From NCBI RefSeq assembly GCF_001545155.1, contig NZ_CP014226.1, forward strand, positions 2,135,816-2,199,815: a stretch of 64,000 nucleotides of DNA. Reading direction: 5' to 3'. Made by a program: the position numbers and the translations under genes. The DNA is from Halomonas chromatireducens. Its GTDB lineage: Bacteria; Pseudomonadota; Gammaproteobacteria; Pseudomonadales; Halomonadaceae. Positions 46,313 to 55,118 of this stretch are shown piece by piece. The number at the start of each line of letters is the position of its first letter. The first letter of the stretch is position 1. A model generated the notes under the pieces. That model was given only the letters and a program-made list of their open reading frames with translations. It searched no databases and had not been told where the DNA came from.

Positions 46313-46449
46313 CACTGTCTGAAAAGTTGGCGAGCGATGGTCAGACAAGGCAAAAATCAGCGAAAAGACGGAGTTTACGGGGTGTAAATGAGTACTTTGA
46401 GCTGTTTTTTAACGACGTATGACCGAGCGCAGCCAGTTTTCGGGCAGTG
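46313..46449. repeat. ~137-bp palindromic dispersed repeat, copy 2
   Basis: The outer arms CACTGTCTGAAAAG and CTTTT-like/CGGGCAGTG pair, and the centre is TTTAC-GGGGT-GTAAA with GACGGAG and TGAGTA flanks identical to copy 1 (23347-23485). It begins one base after the upp stop codon. The rest of the upp-uraA gap (46164-46312) shows only a small hairpin and no gene. Confidence 0.88.
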
Positions 46450-46450
46450 C

Positions 46451-47080
46451 CTAACGGGTGCCGAAGATCTTGTCCCCAGCATCACCAAGGCCGGGGACGA
46501 TATAGCCATTCTCGTCGAGATGATCGTCGATGCCTGCGGTGTAGATCTCGATGTCCGGGTAGGCATCCTGGACGCGCTTGATGCCCTCGGGTGCCGCCAC
46601 CAGCACGATGACCTTCATGTGCTTGCAGCCACGATCCCGCAGCATGTCGAGGGTCGCCACCATGGTGCCGCCGGTAGCCAGCATCGGGTCGATGACCAAT
46701 GCCATGCGCTCGTCGAGGTCGCCGGCGAACTTGGCGAAGTACGGCACCGGCTCGAGCGTCTCCTCGTCGCGGTAGAGTCCGACCACGCTGATGCGTGCGC
46801 TGGGTATCAGGTCGGTCACGCCGTCGAGCATGCCGAGCCCGGCACGCAGGATCGGCACGATGGTGACCTTCTTGCCCTTGAGCAGCTTCACCGGAATAGG
46901 CTTGCCGCTCCATCCATCGATCTCCTGGGTCTCGAGCTCGAGATCCTGGGTCGCCTCGTAGGTGAGCAGCTTGGCCAGCTCACCGGCAAGCTCGCGAAAG
47001 CTCTTGGTGCTGATGCCCGCTTCGCGCATCAGTCCCAGCTTGTGCTGGACCAGCGGATGATTGATGGCATGAACGCTCAT
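46451..47080 (-). CDS. upp: Uracil phosphoribosyltransferase
   Basis: 209 residues from ATG 47080 ([19 protein letters not shown]). It makes UMP from uracil and PRPP. Motifs: [32 protein letters not shown] (PRPP loop) and the uracil-binding [12 protein letters not shown]. It is part of a minus-strand nucleobase block, 63 bp after ung. Confidence 0.97.
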   Translation of the reverse strand: MSVHAINHPLVQHKLGLMREAGISTKSFRELAGELAKLLTYEATQDLELETQEIDGWSGKPIPVKLLKGKKVTIVPILRAGLGMLDGVTDLIPSARISVVGLYRDEETLEPVPYFAKFAGDLDERMALVIDPMLATGGTMVATLDMLRDRGCKHMKVIVLVAAPEGIKRVQDAYPDIEIYTAGIDDHLDENGYIVPGLGDAGDKIFGTR

Positions 47081-47143
47081 GGGCAGACCTCTCAGGCGAC
47101 GGGTGGGCGGGCGGAGGCATTCTACCTGCATCCGCCGTTGAGG

Positions 47144-47839
47144 TTAAGGCGCGGATTCGGGCGAGTCGGGTAGCTGCCAGTGAATCGGTTCACGCCCGTT
47201 TTGATCGAGGAAGGCGTTGGCCCGGGAAAAGTGGTGGTTGCCGAAGAACCCCCGATGGGCCGAAAGCGGTGAAGGATGCGGCGACTCCAGCACCAGGTGA
47301 CGCCCGGTATCGACCAGCGCCTTCTTCTGGCGGGCGTGACTCCCCCACAGCAGGAAGACGCTCGGCTCGGCATGGGCGCTGACCGTGGCGATGGCACGGT
47401 CGGTAAAGGTTTCCCAGCCGCGGCCGCGGTGAGAGCCGGCACTGCCCTGCTCCACCGTCAGCGAGGTATTGAGCAGGAGCACTCCCTGCCTGGCCCAGGA
47501 CTCGAGCGTGCCATGGGCAACGGGCCGGAAGCCCACATCGTCGGCCAGCTCCTTGTAGATGTTCTTCAACGAAGGCGGCACCGGCACGCCGGGGCGGACC
47601 GAGAAGCAGAGCCCGTGCGCCTGGTCAGGGCCGTGATAGGGATCCTGGCCCAGGATCACCACCTTTACCCGGTCCAGCGGAGTCAGCTCGAAGGCGCGAA
47701 ACCAGTTCGACGAATGCGGGTAGATGACCTTCCTGGCCGCTTTCTCGGCGGCCAGGAAATCGCGCAGCGACTGCATGTAGCTCGCCTGGAACTCGTCACC
47801 GAGCCACCGGCACCAGCTGTCGGGTAGCGGGCAGCTCAT
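47144..47839 (-). CDS. ung: Uracil-DNA glycosylase (family 1)
   Basis: 231 residues. It removes uracil from DNA. Catalytic and binding motifs: [13 protein letters not shown] (catalytic Asp), [12 protein letters not shown] and [13 protein letters not shown] (catalytic His). The ATG is 3 bp after the gpt stop, so it belongs to the salvage operon, matching uracil handling by the neighbouring upp and uraA. Confidence 0.97.
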   Translation of the reverse strand: MSCPLPDSWCRWLGDEFQASYMQSLRDFLAAEKAARKVIYPHSSNWFRAFELTPLDRVKVVILGQDPYHGPDQAHGLCFSVRPGVPVPPSLKNIYKELADDVGFRPVAHGTLESWARQGVLLLNTSLTVEQGSAGSHRGRGWETFTDRAIATVSAHAEPSVFLLWGSHARQKKALVDTGRHLVLESPHPSPLSAHRGFFGNHHFSRANAFLDQNGREPIHWQLPDSPESAP

Positions 47840-47842
47840 GGC

Positions 47843-48319
47843 TTAGCGCTTGACCTGGTCAACGAGGGGTTCCACATAGGCGATGCCCATGTCCCAGGGA
47901 AACTGGATCCAGCAGTCCTGCGCCACTTCGGTCAGATATTGATCCACCAGCGGACGGCCTTCCGGCTTGGCGTAGACGGTGACGAAATGCGCCTTGGGAA
48001 GCATCTCGCGCACCTTGCGCGCCGTCTTGCCGGTATCGACCAGGTCGTCGACCAGCAGCCAGCCTTCTCCGTCATGATCGACGCCCTTCAGCACGTCGAG
48101 GCCACCCTGGTTCATGTGGTCGTAGCTGCTGATGCAAACGGTATCGATCAGCCTGACATTGAGTTCGCGGGCAATCAGTGCCGCCGGAATGAGCCCACCC
48201 CGGGTGATGGCAACAATACCCTTGAAGTCACGCTCGACCAGCCGATGGCAGAGCTCGCGCACGTCGCGATGGAGCTGATCCCAGGAGACGGTGAAGTGCT
48301 GGTGATACCGGTTGGCCAT
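47843..48319 (-). CDS. gpt: Xanthine(-guanine) phosphoribosyltransferase
   Basis: 158 residues from ATG 48319 ([19 protein letters not shown]). It closely follows E. coli Gpt: [66 protein letters not shown] and WIQFPWDMG. It salvages xanthine and guanine at the inner membrane face. It is 7 bp after apt. Confidence 0.94.
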   Translation of the reverse strand: MANRYHQHFTVSWDQLHRDVRELCHRLVERDFKGIVAITRGGLIPAALIARELNVRLIDTVCISSYDHMNQGGLDVLKGVDHDGEGWLLVDDLVDTGKTARKVREMLPKAHFVTVYAKPEGRPLVDQYLTEVAQDCWIQFPWDMGIAYVEPLVDQVKR

Positions 48320-48326
48320 GTCGTCC

Positions 48327-48872
48327 TCACTCGTCTTCATTGAAGGTGCAGACCGCAAAGACACCAAAGCCGGCGTCGCGAATCCTGCTCGACCCGCCGA
48401 TCTCGGGCAGGTCGATGATGGTGGCAGTCTCGACCACCTGCCCGCCGGAACGGGTGATCAGCTTGGCGGCGGCCAGCATGGTGCCGCCGGTCGCGATCAG
48501 ATCGTCCATGAGCAGGATCCGATCCCCCTGGCGGAATGCATCCGAGTGCAGTTCCACTTCGCTCTTGCCATATTCCAGGGTATAGGTCTCGCTGATGGTC
48601 TTGAAGGGCAGCTTGCCCTTCTTGCGAACCGGTACGAAGCTGCAGCCGAGCTCGTAGGCCAACGGCGCCCCGATGATGAAGCCCCGCGCGTCGATGGCGG
48701 CGATGGCATCGAGTTCCATGTCCTGGTAGCGATGCACGAAGCTGTCGATCAGCTTGCGAAAGGCCGAACTGTTCTGCAGCAGCGGGGTGATATCGCGGAA
48801 GTTGATCCCCGGCTGAGGCCAGTCGGGGACGGTGCGGATCACGGACTTGATATAGTCGCCGTAGATACTCAT
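48327..48872 (-). CDS. apt: Adenine phosphoribosyltransferase
   Basis: 181 residues. It makes AMP from adenine and PRPP. Motifs: [38 protein letters not shown], and PRPP loop [14 protein letters not shown]. It lies 24 bp after the NCS2 permease gene on the same strand, followed by gpt. Confidence 0.97.
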   Translation of the reverse strand: MSIYGDYIKSVIRTVPDWPQPGINFRDITPLLQNSSAFRKLIDSFVHRYQDMELDAIAAIDARGFIIGAPLAYELGCSFVPVRKKGKLPFKTISETYTLEYGKSEVELHSDAFRQGDRILLMDDLIATGGTMLAAAKLITRSGGQVVETATIIDLPEIGGSSRIRDAGFGVFAVCTFNEDE

Positions 48873-48896
48873 TGCAGCTCTCGGTGAGGAGGGAAA

Positions 48897-50201
48897 TCAG
48901 TCAAGAAACAGGAATTTCAGCACAAACAGGATTGCCAGGATGACTACGGCGGGATTGAGATCCCGGAAGCGCCCCGACAGCGCCTTGATGGCGGCATAGC
49001 TGATGAAGCCCAGGGCAATCCCTTCGGCGATGGAAAACGTCAGCGGCATCGCCAAGGCGGCGATCAACACCGGCGCGGCATCGGTGGGATCTTCCCAGTT
49101 GGCATGTGCCAGGCTGCCGGCCATCAATACGGCCACGTAGAGCAGTGCCCCGGCCGTGGCGTAGGCCGGAATCGATCCCGCCAGCGGCGCGAAGAACAGG
49201 CTGATCAGGAACAGCACCGCCACGACCACGGCGGTAAGGCCGGTACGCCCGCCGGAAGCGATGCCTGCCGTGGATTCAATGTAGCTCGTGGTGGTCGAGG
49301 TGCCCAGCGCGGCACCGGCCATGGAGGCGCCACTGTCGGCCATCATGGCACGGTTCAGCCGAGGCAGCTTGCCATCCTTGTCCAGCAGGCCACCGCGATG
49401 CGCTACGCCCACCAGGGTACCTGAGGTGTCGAAGAGATCGACGAACAGGAAGGCGAAGATCACGCTGAGCATGGCGATATCCAGCGCACCCATCAGGTCC
49501 ATGGCCATGAAGGTCGGCGCAATGGAAGGCGGCATGGAGACCATCCCGCCGTACTCGTTATGGCCCAATACGATAGCCAGCACGGTGATGCCCAGGATAC
49601 CGATCATCACGGCACCGGTGATCTTCAGGTAAGCCATGGCGGTGATCACGAAGAACCCCAGCAGTGCATAGATGGCCGCCGGCTCGGAGAGATCGCCAAG
49701 AGCGACGTAGGTGGCCGGATTGGAGACCACGATGCCGGCGTTCTTCAGTGCAATCATCGCCAGGAACAGGCCGATGCCCGCGGCAATACCCAGACGCAGC
49801 GAGAGCGGAATGGAGTTGATGATCCATTCACGGACCTTGAAGATACTGAGCAGGAAGAAGCAGAAGCCCGAGAAGAACACGGCGCCCAGTGCCGCCTCCC
49901 AGGTGTAGCCCATGCCCAGCACCACGCCGTAGGTGAAAAAGGCGTTGAGGCCCATGCCGGGCGCTTGGGCAATGGGGTAGTTGGCCCAAAGCCCCATGAT
50001 GAGACAGCCGACGGCGGCCGCCAGGCAGGTCGCCACGAAGACGGCGCCATAGTCCATGCCCGCTTCGGAGAGAATACTGGGGTTGACGAAGATGATGTAG
50101 GCCATGGTCAGGAAGGTGGTAATCCCGGCGATGACCTCGGTCTTCACGCTGGTATTGTGCTCGGTCAGCTTGAAGTGGTTTTCGATCAGTTTATTCAGCA
50201 T
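48897..50201 (-). CDS. NCS2 purine permease (AzgA/GhxP-type adenine/guanine/hypoxanthine transporter)
   Basis: 434 residues from ATG 50201; 50210 is another in-frame ATG, but its ribosome site is too close. Twelve or more membrane segments; AzgA-like signatures MAYIIFVNPSILSEAGMD, QAPGMGLNAFFTYGVV, DLFDTSGTLVGVA and GTSTTTSYIESTAGIASGGR. It is the first gene of a purine/pyrimidine salvage run (permease-apt-gpt-ung-upp), providing bases for the transferases. The 50202-50433 gap has no recognised riboswitch or gene. Confidence 0.94.
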   Translation of the reverse strand: MLNKLIENHFKLTEHNTSVKTEVIAGITTFLTMAYIIFVNPSILSEAGMDYGAVFVATCLAAAVGCLIMGLWANYPIAQAPGMGLNAFFTYGVVLGMGYTWEAALGAVFFSGFCFFLLSIFKVREWIINSIPLSLRLGIAAGIGLFLAMIALKNAGIVVSNPATYVALGDLSEPAAIYALLGFFVITAMAYLKITGAVMIGILGITVLAIVLGHNEYGGMVSMPPSIAPTFMAMDLMGALDIAMLSVIFAFLFVDLFDTSGTLVGVAHRGGLLDKDGKLPRLNRAMMADSGASMAGAALGTSTTTSYIESTAGIASGGRTGLTAVVVAVLFLISLFFAPLAGSIPAYATAGALLYVAVLMAGSLAHANWEDPTDAAPVLIAALAMPLTFSIAEGIALGFISYAAIKALSGRFRDLNPAVVILAILFVLKFLFLD

Positions 50202-50433
50202 TGGAGGCATTCCTGCGCACTTGTTCTGGTTATGGTCCAGGGGGGGCGAGAAAAGCGGCACATGTTACCCAAAGGTGGCCTTCGATGCGAGACGATCCTC
50301 TCCAAAATGGGATGGCACGCCCCGCTCTTCTCTTCTTTCGCATTTCGCTTGTCTCTTTTTAAGCAAACCCCAGGCCATGTACCAGCATGCTCGCCAACGG
50401 AAACTTGACGAAACGGTCAATCCAACGCTGTCA

Positions 50434-51063
50434 TCAAGCCCCGCGGGCGGCCAGCACGCGCTCCACGGTTTCAACGATCGCCTGCGTCTGGGGATCGACC
50501 TCGATATTGACTCGATCCCCGGGCACACGATCCACCAGAATGGTGCGTGCCAGCGTCTCAGGTATCAGATCGACGCAGAACCGTGGGCCATTATCGACGT
50601 TGGCAGCCCTCACCTCACCGATGGTCAGGCTGATGCCGTCGACACCGATGTAGCCCTTGGCGAAGAGGAAGCGGCCCAGCGCATGGGGAACCTCGAACCA
50701 GAGCCGGCGGTTGTTCGGTGCCTCGTCCAGCTCCACCAGTTCGGCCATGGCCATGACGTGACCGGACATGGCATGCCCACCGATTTCATCTCCGAAGCGC
50801 GCCGCTCGCTCGATGTTGACCCGGTCCCCCACCCCGAGCGCGCCCAGGTTGGTCACTTTCAGTGTCTCGCGCATCAGGTCGAATCGGACCTGCTGGCCCT
50901 CGATGGCCGTCACGGTCAGGCAGACGCCGTTGTGAGAGACGGAGGCGCCGGGCTCCAGCCCCTGGCGCAGCTCATCGGAAAGAACCACGACATGGGTGCG
51001 GAAGGCCTCGGCCTCCTCGATCGCCACAATTTCCGCCGTGCCCTGGACGATACCTGTGAACAT
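50434..51063 (-). CDS. ribE: Riboflavin synthase, alpha subunit
   Basis: 209 residues from ATG 51063 (MFTGIVQGTAEIV). Dismutates two 6,7-dimethyl-8-ribityllumazines to riboflavin. Two lumazine-binding repeats are visible: SVSHNGVCLTVTAI and the second with GYIGVDGISLTIGEV. No other rib gene is adjacent and no FMN riboswitch was found upstream. It is divergent from the metNIQ leader. Confidence 0.96.
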   Translation of the reverse strand: MFTGIVQGTAEIVAIEEAEAFRTHVVVLSDELRQGLEPGASVSHNGVCLTVTAIEGQQVRFDLMRETLKVTNLGALGVGDRVNIERAARFGDEIGGHAMSGHVMAMAELVELDEAPNNRRLWFEVPHALGRFLFAKGYIGVDGISLTIGEVRAANVDNGPRFCVDLIPETLARTILVDRVPGDRVNIEVDPQTQAIVETVERVLAARGA

Positions 51064-51266
51064 GGAGTTTCCTCGTGCAGCTCCCGGGCGGGAGGTTGAA
51101 ATAGGGGTTGAGACAGGGCTGGCAGTGTAGGAAGTCGCGGGGCGCACGTCTATCCGGCGTCTTTCCACCTACCGGATTCTGGCCAGAAAAAGGCAGGCAA
51201 TTCCAACCCACCACAGCGAATCTTGCTGCTTTATGGCCAACTCCTGCACAAGATACACCACCCCGA

Positions 51267-51295
51267 TTGACAGCTTACGTCTTTGGTCGTAACAT
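51267..51295 (+). promoter_or_regulatory. Promoter of the metNIQ leader
   Basis: TTGACA (51267-51272), 17-bp spacer, TAACAT (51290-51295). It would start transcription near 51302, just upstream of the riboswitch. Confidence 0.75.
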
Positions 51296-51312
51296 TGGCC
51301 GCCACATTTAAA

Positions 51313-51396
51313 GGCGCCGATTTGTACCCGGATTGCGGGCGCCCATGCCGTCGAGTGCGTTGAGCATTCATCGACATGAAGTGCAGCTAAAAGGGT
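51313..51396 (+). ncRNA. SAM-II-type riboswitch (long-loop variant) upstream of metNIQ
   Basis: The leader reproduces the SAM-II (metA-motif) layout. A P1 stem is formed by GGCGCC (51313-51318) and GGCGCC (51338-51343). The loop has GATTTG-TA-CCCG-GATTGC, matching the conserved GAUUU, ACCG and UUGC elements. The 3' element is TGCAGCTAAAAGGG (51382-51395), with the invariant GCUAAA followed by GGG that pairs with the loop CCC (51327-51329) in the pseudoknot. Between them is an extra hairpin, CATG-GTCGA-TGC ... GCA-TCGAC-CATG (51344-51378), as in 'SAM-II long loops'. It senses S-adenosylmethionine; high SAM should turn off methionine uptake. Together with the terminator at 51412 it can act at transcription. 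Identification is from remembered consensus, not a covariance search. Confidence 0.82.
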
Positions 51397-51411
51397 GTGT
51401 CCAGCGTTGAT

Positions 51412-51439
51412 GGCCACCCGTCAGGGTGGCCTTTTTTTT
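51412..51439 (+). terminator. Leader terminator of metNIQ (riboswitch expression platform)
   Basis: GGCCACCC-GTCA-GGGTGGCC followed by eight T, between the aptamer and the metN start. The CACCC at 51415-51419 is also complementary to GGGTG at 51393-51397, which overlaps the aptamer's 3' GGG, so aptamer folding and an antiterminator compete. Confidence 0.93.
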
Positions 51440-51488
51440 GGTACCCACTGCCCGCCCCGCAACGACACGGCCCGTCAGTGGAAGCCAG

Positions 51489-52562
51489 ATGATCACGTTA
51501 CGCAACGTCTCCAAGACCTATCCTATCAAGGGCGGCCACAAGGATGGCGCTCGAGGCCACGTCAAGGTCGTCGAAGCCCTGAAGAACGCGAACCTCCATG
51601 TGCCCCAGGGCAGCATTCACGGTGTGATCGGCCTGTCCGGCGCCGGCAAGTCGACCCTGATTCGCTGTGTCAACCTGCTTGAGCGCCCCACCAGCGGCAG
51701 CGTGACGGTGGACGGCCAGGAGATGACGCGCCTCTCCTCCGCGGCCCTGAACCAGGCTCGACACCGCATCGGCATGATCTTTCAGCATTTCAACCTGCTG
51801 ACCACGCGCAACGTGTACGACAACATCGCCCTGCCCCTCGAGCTGATGGGCATGAAGCGCGCCGCCATCCGCGAGCGCGTGATGCCGCTGCTCGAGCTCA
51901 CCGGGCTGACGGACAAGATCAGCCAGTATCCCGCCCAGCTCTCCGGCGGTCAGAAGCAGCGTGTCGCCATCGCCAGGGCATTGGCCAGCGAGCCCCGGGT
52001 ATTGCTGTGTGACGAAGCGACCTCCGCCCTCGACCCCCAGACCACGGGCTCGATCCTGGAGTTGCTGCGCGATATCAATCAGAAACTGGGCCTGACCATC
52101 CTGCTGATCACCCACGAGATGGAGGTGGTCAAGTCGATTTGCCATCGGGTCAGCCTGATTTCCGACGGCGAACTGGTCGAGGAAGCCGATGTCGGTGACT
52201 TCTTCACCGCCCCCGGCACGCAGCTGGGCCGCGAGTTTCTCAACGATTTCCTGCAGCTGGAGCCGCCGAAGGGGCTGGTCGAGCGCCTGGAAGCCGAGCC
52301 CGGCGAGCATACCCACCCGGTCGTGCGGCTGGCGTTTTCCGGCGATGCCGTCTCCACCCCGCTGATCTCTCGACTGGCACGGGATTGCGAGGTCGATGTC
52401 AGCATTCTCCAGGCCAAGGTGGAGTCAATCCAGGAGCGCACCCTGGGGCTGATGATCGCCGAGTTGCTGGGGCCGGCCGAAAAAACGCGCCAGGCCATCG
52501 ACTTTCTCGAATCCCATGATCTTCACGTGGAGGTGCTCGGCCATGTCCAGCGCGATGATTGA
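51489..52562 (+). CDS. metN: Methionine ABC transporter ATP-binding protein (MetN)
   Basis: 357 residues from ATG 51489 (MITLRNVSKTYP), with GGAAG upstream; the frame extends back into the terminator without homology. ABC motifs: GLSGAGKST, LSGGQKQR, VLLCDEATSALD, LITHEME. A C-terminal NIL domain (~270-350; PVVRLAFSGDAV ... VEVLGHV) binds methionine and gives trans-inhibition. It powers uptake of D/L-methionine with MetI and MetQ. It overlaps metI by 20 bp and is controlled by the SAM riboswitch. Confidence 0.97.
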   Translation: MITLRNVSKTYPIKGGHKDGARGHVKVVEALKNANLHVPQGSIHGVIGLSGAGKSTLIRCVNLLERPTSGSVTVDGQEMTRLSSAALNQARHRIGMIFQHFNLLTTRNVYDNIALPLELMGMKRAAIRERVMPLLELTGLTDKISQYPAQLSGGQKQRVAIARALASEPRVLLCDEATSALDPQTTGSILELLRDINQKLGLTILLITHEMEVVKSICHRVSLISDGELVEEADVGDFFTAPGTQLGREFLNDFLQLEPPKGLVERLEAEPGEHTHPVVRLAFSGDAVSTPLISRLARDCEVDVSILQAKVESIQERTLGLMIAELLGPAEKTRQAIDFLESHDLHVEVLGHVQRDD

Positions 52563-53196
52563 CCTCATCATCAAGGCCACCCTGGATACGTTGTACATGG
52601 TGGGTGTCTCCGGCTTCCTTGCGGCGCTGTTCGGCGTACCGCTGGGGGTGATGCTGTATGTCACACGGCCACGGCAGATACTCGCCCGCCCTGCCCTGAA
52701 CCAGGCGCTGGGCATCGTCACCAACGTCGGCCGCTCCATCCCCTTCATCATCCTGATGGTGGCCATCATTCCCTTCACCCGCATGGTGGTCGGCACCTCC
52801 ATCGGGACCAATGCCGCCATCGTGCCGTTGACCATCGCCGCCATTCCCTTCGTGGCCAGGCTGGTGGAGGGCGCGCTCAACGAAATACCGCCGGGCCTGG
52901 TCGAAGCCGCCCAGTCCATGGGCGCCACGCCGGGGCAGATCATCACCAAGGTGCTGCTGCCCGAGGCCCGCGGCGGCATCATCACCGGACTGACGATCAC
53001 CATCGTTACCCTCGTGAGCTACTCGGCCATGGCCGGCGCCGTGGGCGGCGGCGGCCTGGGCGACCTGGGCATTCGGTACGGCTACAACCGCTTCAACCCC
53101 ACCGTCATGCTGATCACTGTGGCGATCCTGGTGGTCATGGTCCAGGGCTTTCAAAGCCTGGGGGATTATCTGGTACGCAAGTCGGATCGCAAGTGA
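52543..53196 (+). CDS. metI: Methionine ABC transporter permease (MetI)
   Basis: 217 residues from ATG 52543, with GGAGG nine bases upstream inside metN. Five membrane helices and the permease EAA-type loop (LVEAAQSMGATPGQIITKVLLPEA) that contacts MetN. GRSIPFIILMVAIIPFTR is typical of MetI. Gap to metQ is 25 bp. Confidence 0.96.
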   Translation: MSSAMIDLIIKATLDTLYMVGVSGFLAALFGVPLGVMLYVTRPRQILARPALNQALGIVTNVGRSIPFIILMVAIIPFTRMVVGTSIGTNAAIVPLTIAAIPFVARLVEGALNEIPPGLVEAAQSMGATPGQIITKVLLPEARGGIITGLTITIVTLVSYSAMAGAVGGGGLGDLGIRYGYNRFNPTVMLITVAILVVMVQGFQSLGDYLVRKSDRK

Positions 53197-53221
53197 CGCA
53201 ACACCCAAGGAGAACGACCCA

Positions 53222-54037
53222 ATGCAAACAACCCTGACCCGCCTGCTCGGCGCCGCCACACTAGCCAGCGCCACCCTGCTCGCCGGCTGCGGCGGAGACG
53301 ACGCCGACACCGAGACACGCTCGATCAAGGTCGGCACCATGTCCGGCCCCGAATCCGAGGTGATGGAAGTGGCGGTCCAGATCGCCCCCGAGCGCTACGA
53401 CCTCCAGGTGGAGATCATCGAGTTCACCGACTACGTATCGCCCAACGCGGCCCTGGCCGACGGCAGCCTGGATGCCAACGCCTTCCAGCACGAGCCCTAC
53501 CTGCAGAGCATGGTGGATGATCGTGGCTATGACCTGACGGTTGCCGGCTACACCTTCGTCTATCCCATCGGCGCCTATTCGGAAAGACACACCGATATCG
53601 CAGACCTGCCGGAGCGTGCCCTCATCGCCCTGCCCAACGACCCCACCAACGGTGGCCGTGCGATGATCCTGATGCACAACGCCGGCCTTATCGAGCTGGA
53701 TGACCCGGAAAACCTGGAGGCGACGCCGGTCAACGTGGTCGACAACCCGAACGACTTCCGTTTCCGCGAGATCGAAGCCGCCCAGCTCCCGCGGGTCCTG
53801 CCCGACGTGGACCTGGCCTTCATCAATAACACCTTCGCCCAACCTGCCGGCCTGAGCCTGGATGATGCCCTGATCAAGGAAGGACCCGATTCGCCCTACG
53901 TCAACCTGATTGCCGTGCGCAGCGGTGACGAGGAGCGCGAGGAGATCCAGCAGCTGGTCTCGGCCTACCAGAGCGACGAGGTTGCCGCCAAGGCACTGGA
54001 GTTGTTCGACGGCGGCGCGGTGCCCGGCTGGGAGTGA
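53222..54037 (+). CDS. metQ: Methionine-binding lipoprotein (MetQ)
   Basis: 271 residues. The lipobox LLAGC puts the lipidated Cys at 23. NlpA/MetQ family segments follow: VEIIEFTDYVSPNAALADGSLDANAFQHEPYL, IALPNDPTNGGRA and DLAFINNTFAQPAGL. It captures methionine in the periplasm for MetNI. AAGGAG precedes the ATG. Confidence 0.96.
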   Translation: MQTTLTRLLGAATLASATLLAGCGGDDADTETRSIKVGTMSGPESEVMEVAVQIAPERYDLQVEIIEFTDYVSPNAALADGSLDANAFQHEPYLQSMVDDRGYDLTVAGYTFVYPIGAYSERHTDIADLPERALIALPNDPTNGGRAMILMHNAGLIELDDPENLEATPVNVVDNPNDFRFREIEAAQLPRVLPDVDLAFINNTFAQPAGLSLDDALIKEGPDSPYVNLIAVRSGDEEREEIQQLVSAYQSDEVAAKALELFDGGAVPGWE

Positions 54038-54100
54038 CGAAAACACTCAGCGCCATGGATCGGTACCCCCCATGGGCTAATCTACTGCCAGTATCACCGG

Positions 54101-54119
54101 GGCCGGCCTTGAGCCGGCC
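54101..54119 (+). terminator. Hairpin after metQ
   Basis: GGCCGGC-CTTGA-GCCGGCC followed by TCCTTCATT; moderate U content. It separates metNIQ from msrC. Confidence 0.65.
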
Positions 54120-54153
54120 TCCTTCATTCAAGACATGGCATTCAGGAGCGAAG

Positions 54154-54612
54154 ATGACGCCCGATTACGCCCTACTCGCCCGACAACTAGAAGCCCTTTT
54201 CGACAGCCGTGACTGGCTAACCAACAGCGCCCAGACCTGCGCGTTCATCATGCAGGAAGTACCCGAACTCAATTGGGCGGGCTTCTACCTGCAGCGCGAA
54301 CCCGAGCTGCTTAGCCTCGGCCCCTTCCAGGGCAAACCCGCCTGCAATCCGATTCCGTTCACCAAGGGCGTATGCGGTGCTGCGGCCCGCACGCAACAGA
54401 CCCAGCGCATCGACGACGTTCATGCGGTTGCCGACCATATCGCCTGCGACGTAGCCTCCCGCTCCGAACTGGTCGTACCCATCATGACCAGGGACCGTCT
54501 ATGGGGCGTTCTTGATCTGGACAGCCCTCGACACGCACGCTTCGACACCACCGACCAGGCGGGCATCGAAGACTTGGTTGCGGTGTTCATGGCGAGCACT
54601 GATCTGGATTGA
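54154..54612 (+). CDS. msrC: Free methionine-(R)-sulfoxide reductase (GAF domain, fRMsr)
   Basis: 152 residues from ATG 54154 with CAGGAG upstream. A single GAF domain with the three catalytic cysteines spaced as in the family: Cys64 (KPACNP), Cys74 (GVCGAA) and Cys98 (HIACDVASRSE). It reduces free Met-(R)-sulfoxide to methionine. Its position behind metNIQ makes functional sense: uptake, then repair of oxidised methionine. Confidence 0.93.
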   Translation: MTPDYALLARQLEALFDSRDWLTNSAQTCAFIMQEVPELNWAGFYLQREPELLSLGPFQGKPACNPIPFTKGVCGAAARTQQTQRIDDVHAVADHIACDVASRSELVVPIMTRDRLWGVLDLDSPRHARFDTTDQAGIEDLVAVFMASTDLD

Positions 54613-54650
54613 CCCCTGGGACAGCGTCGGCCGCTATCACTGTGCAGGAG

Positions 54651-55050
54651 TTTCTTCGATCCGATCCGACGCATCGGCGACTGAAGGCCGAAGGACTCCC
54701 GGCGGGGTTGCCAACATTCGCGGTCATCACCGGCGTTTCAGCCTCCGCCGGGCGCCTGGCGCGATGCGGAGCAGCGCTCCAACAGCTGCTTTCTCCACCG
54801 ACAGTGCCACGCCGCTGTAGGAGTAGCTTTAGCTCACGACTGGAGGCCGCAGGCCTCCCGGCAGTGTTGCCGGTATTCGCGACAACAACCAATCTTTCAG
54901 CCTCCGCCGGGCGCCTGACGGCGCCAGTCGCGATGGAAACTCGGGGCGCCGAACCGAGCGCTCCAACAGCGAATCTCTCCACCGACGGTGCCACGTCGTT
55001 GTTGGAGTATCTTCGATCCGGTCCGACGCAGCGGCCTCCACCAGGCGCCT
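54651..55050. repeat. Cluster of alternating REP-like units alpha and beta
   Basis: In order: alpha (54651-54735, GACTGAAGGCCGAAGGACTCC), beta with an internal deletion (54739-54790), alpha (54813-54895, GACTGGAGGCCGCAGGCCTCC), beta variant with an extra ACTCGGGGCGCCGAACC (54898-54974), and partial alpha/beta (55000-55050). Linkers contain a CTCCACCGACNGTGCCACG sequence. The 54613-55069 interval holds no gene. Same families as at 30.07-30.40 kb. Confidence 0.85.
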
Positions 55051-55071
55051 GCTGGGTCTTATGCGTAATCA

Positions 55072-55112
55072 GGAAAGCGAAACGCCCCGCAGCAGGGCTG
55101 CGAGGCGTTTCG
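55072..55112 (-). terminator. Terminator of the tRNA-Val gene
   Basis: On the minus strand CGAAACGCC (55112-55104) pairs with GGCGTTTCG (55086-55078) around an inner CGCAG/CTGCG stem, followed by CTTTCCT. Confidence 0.75.
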
Positions 55113-55118
55113 GGAATC

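Noticed and set aside
51064..51250. FMN riboswitch upstream of riboflavin synthase
   Set aside because: None of the conserved RFN blocks could be found on the minus strand in the ribE leader.
54613..55069. CRISPR array
   Set aside because: The repeats differ in length and sequence, alternate between two units and have no constant-length spacers; they fit REP/BIME elements.
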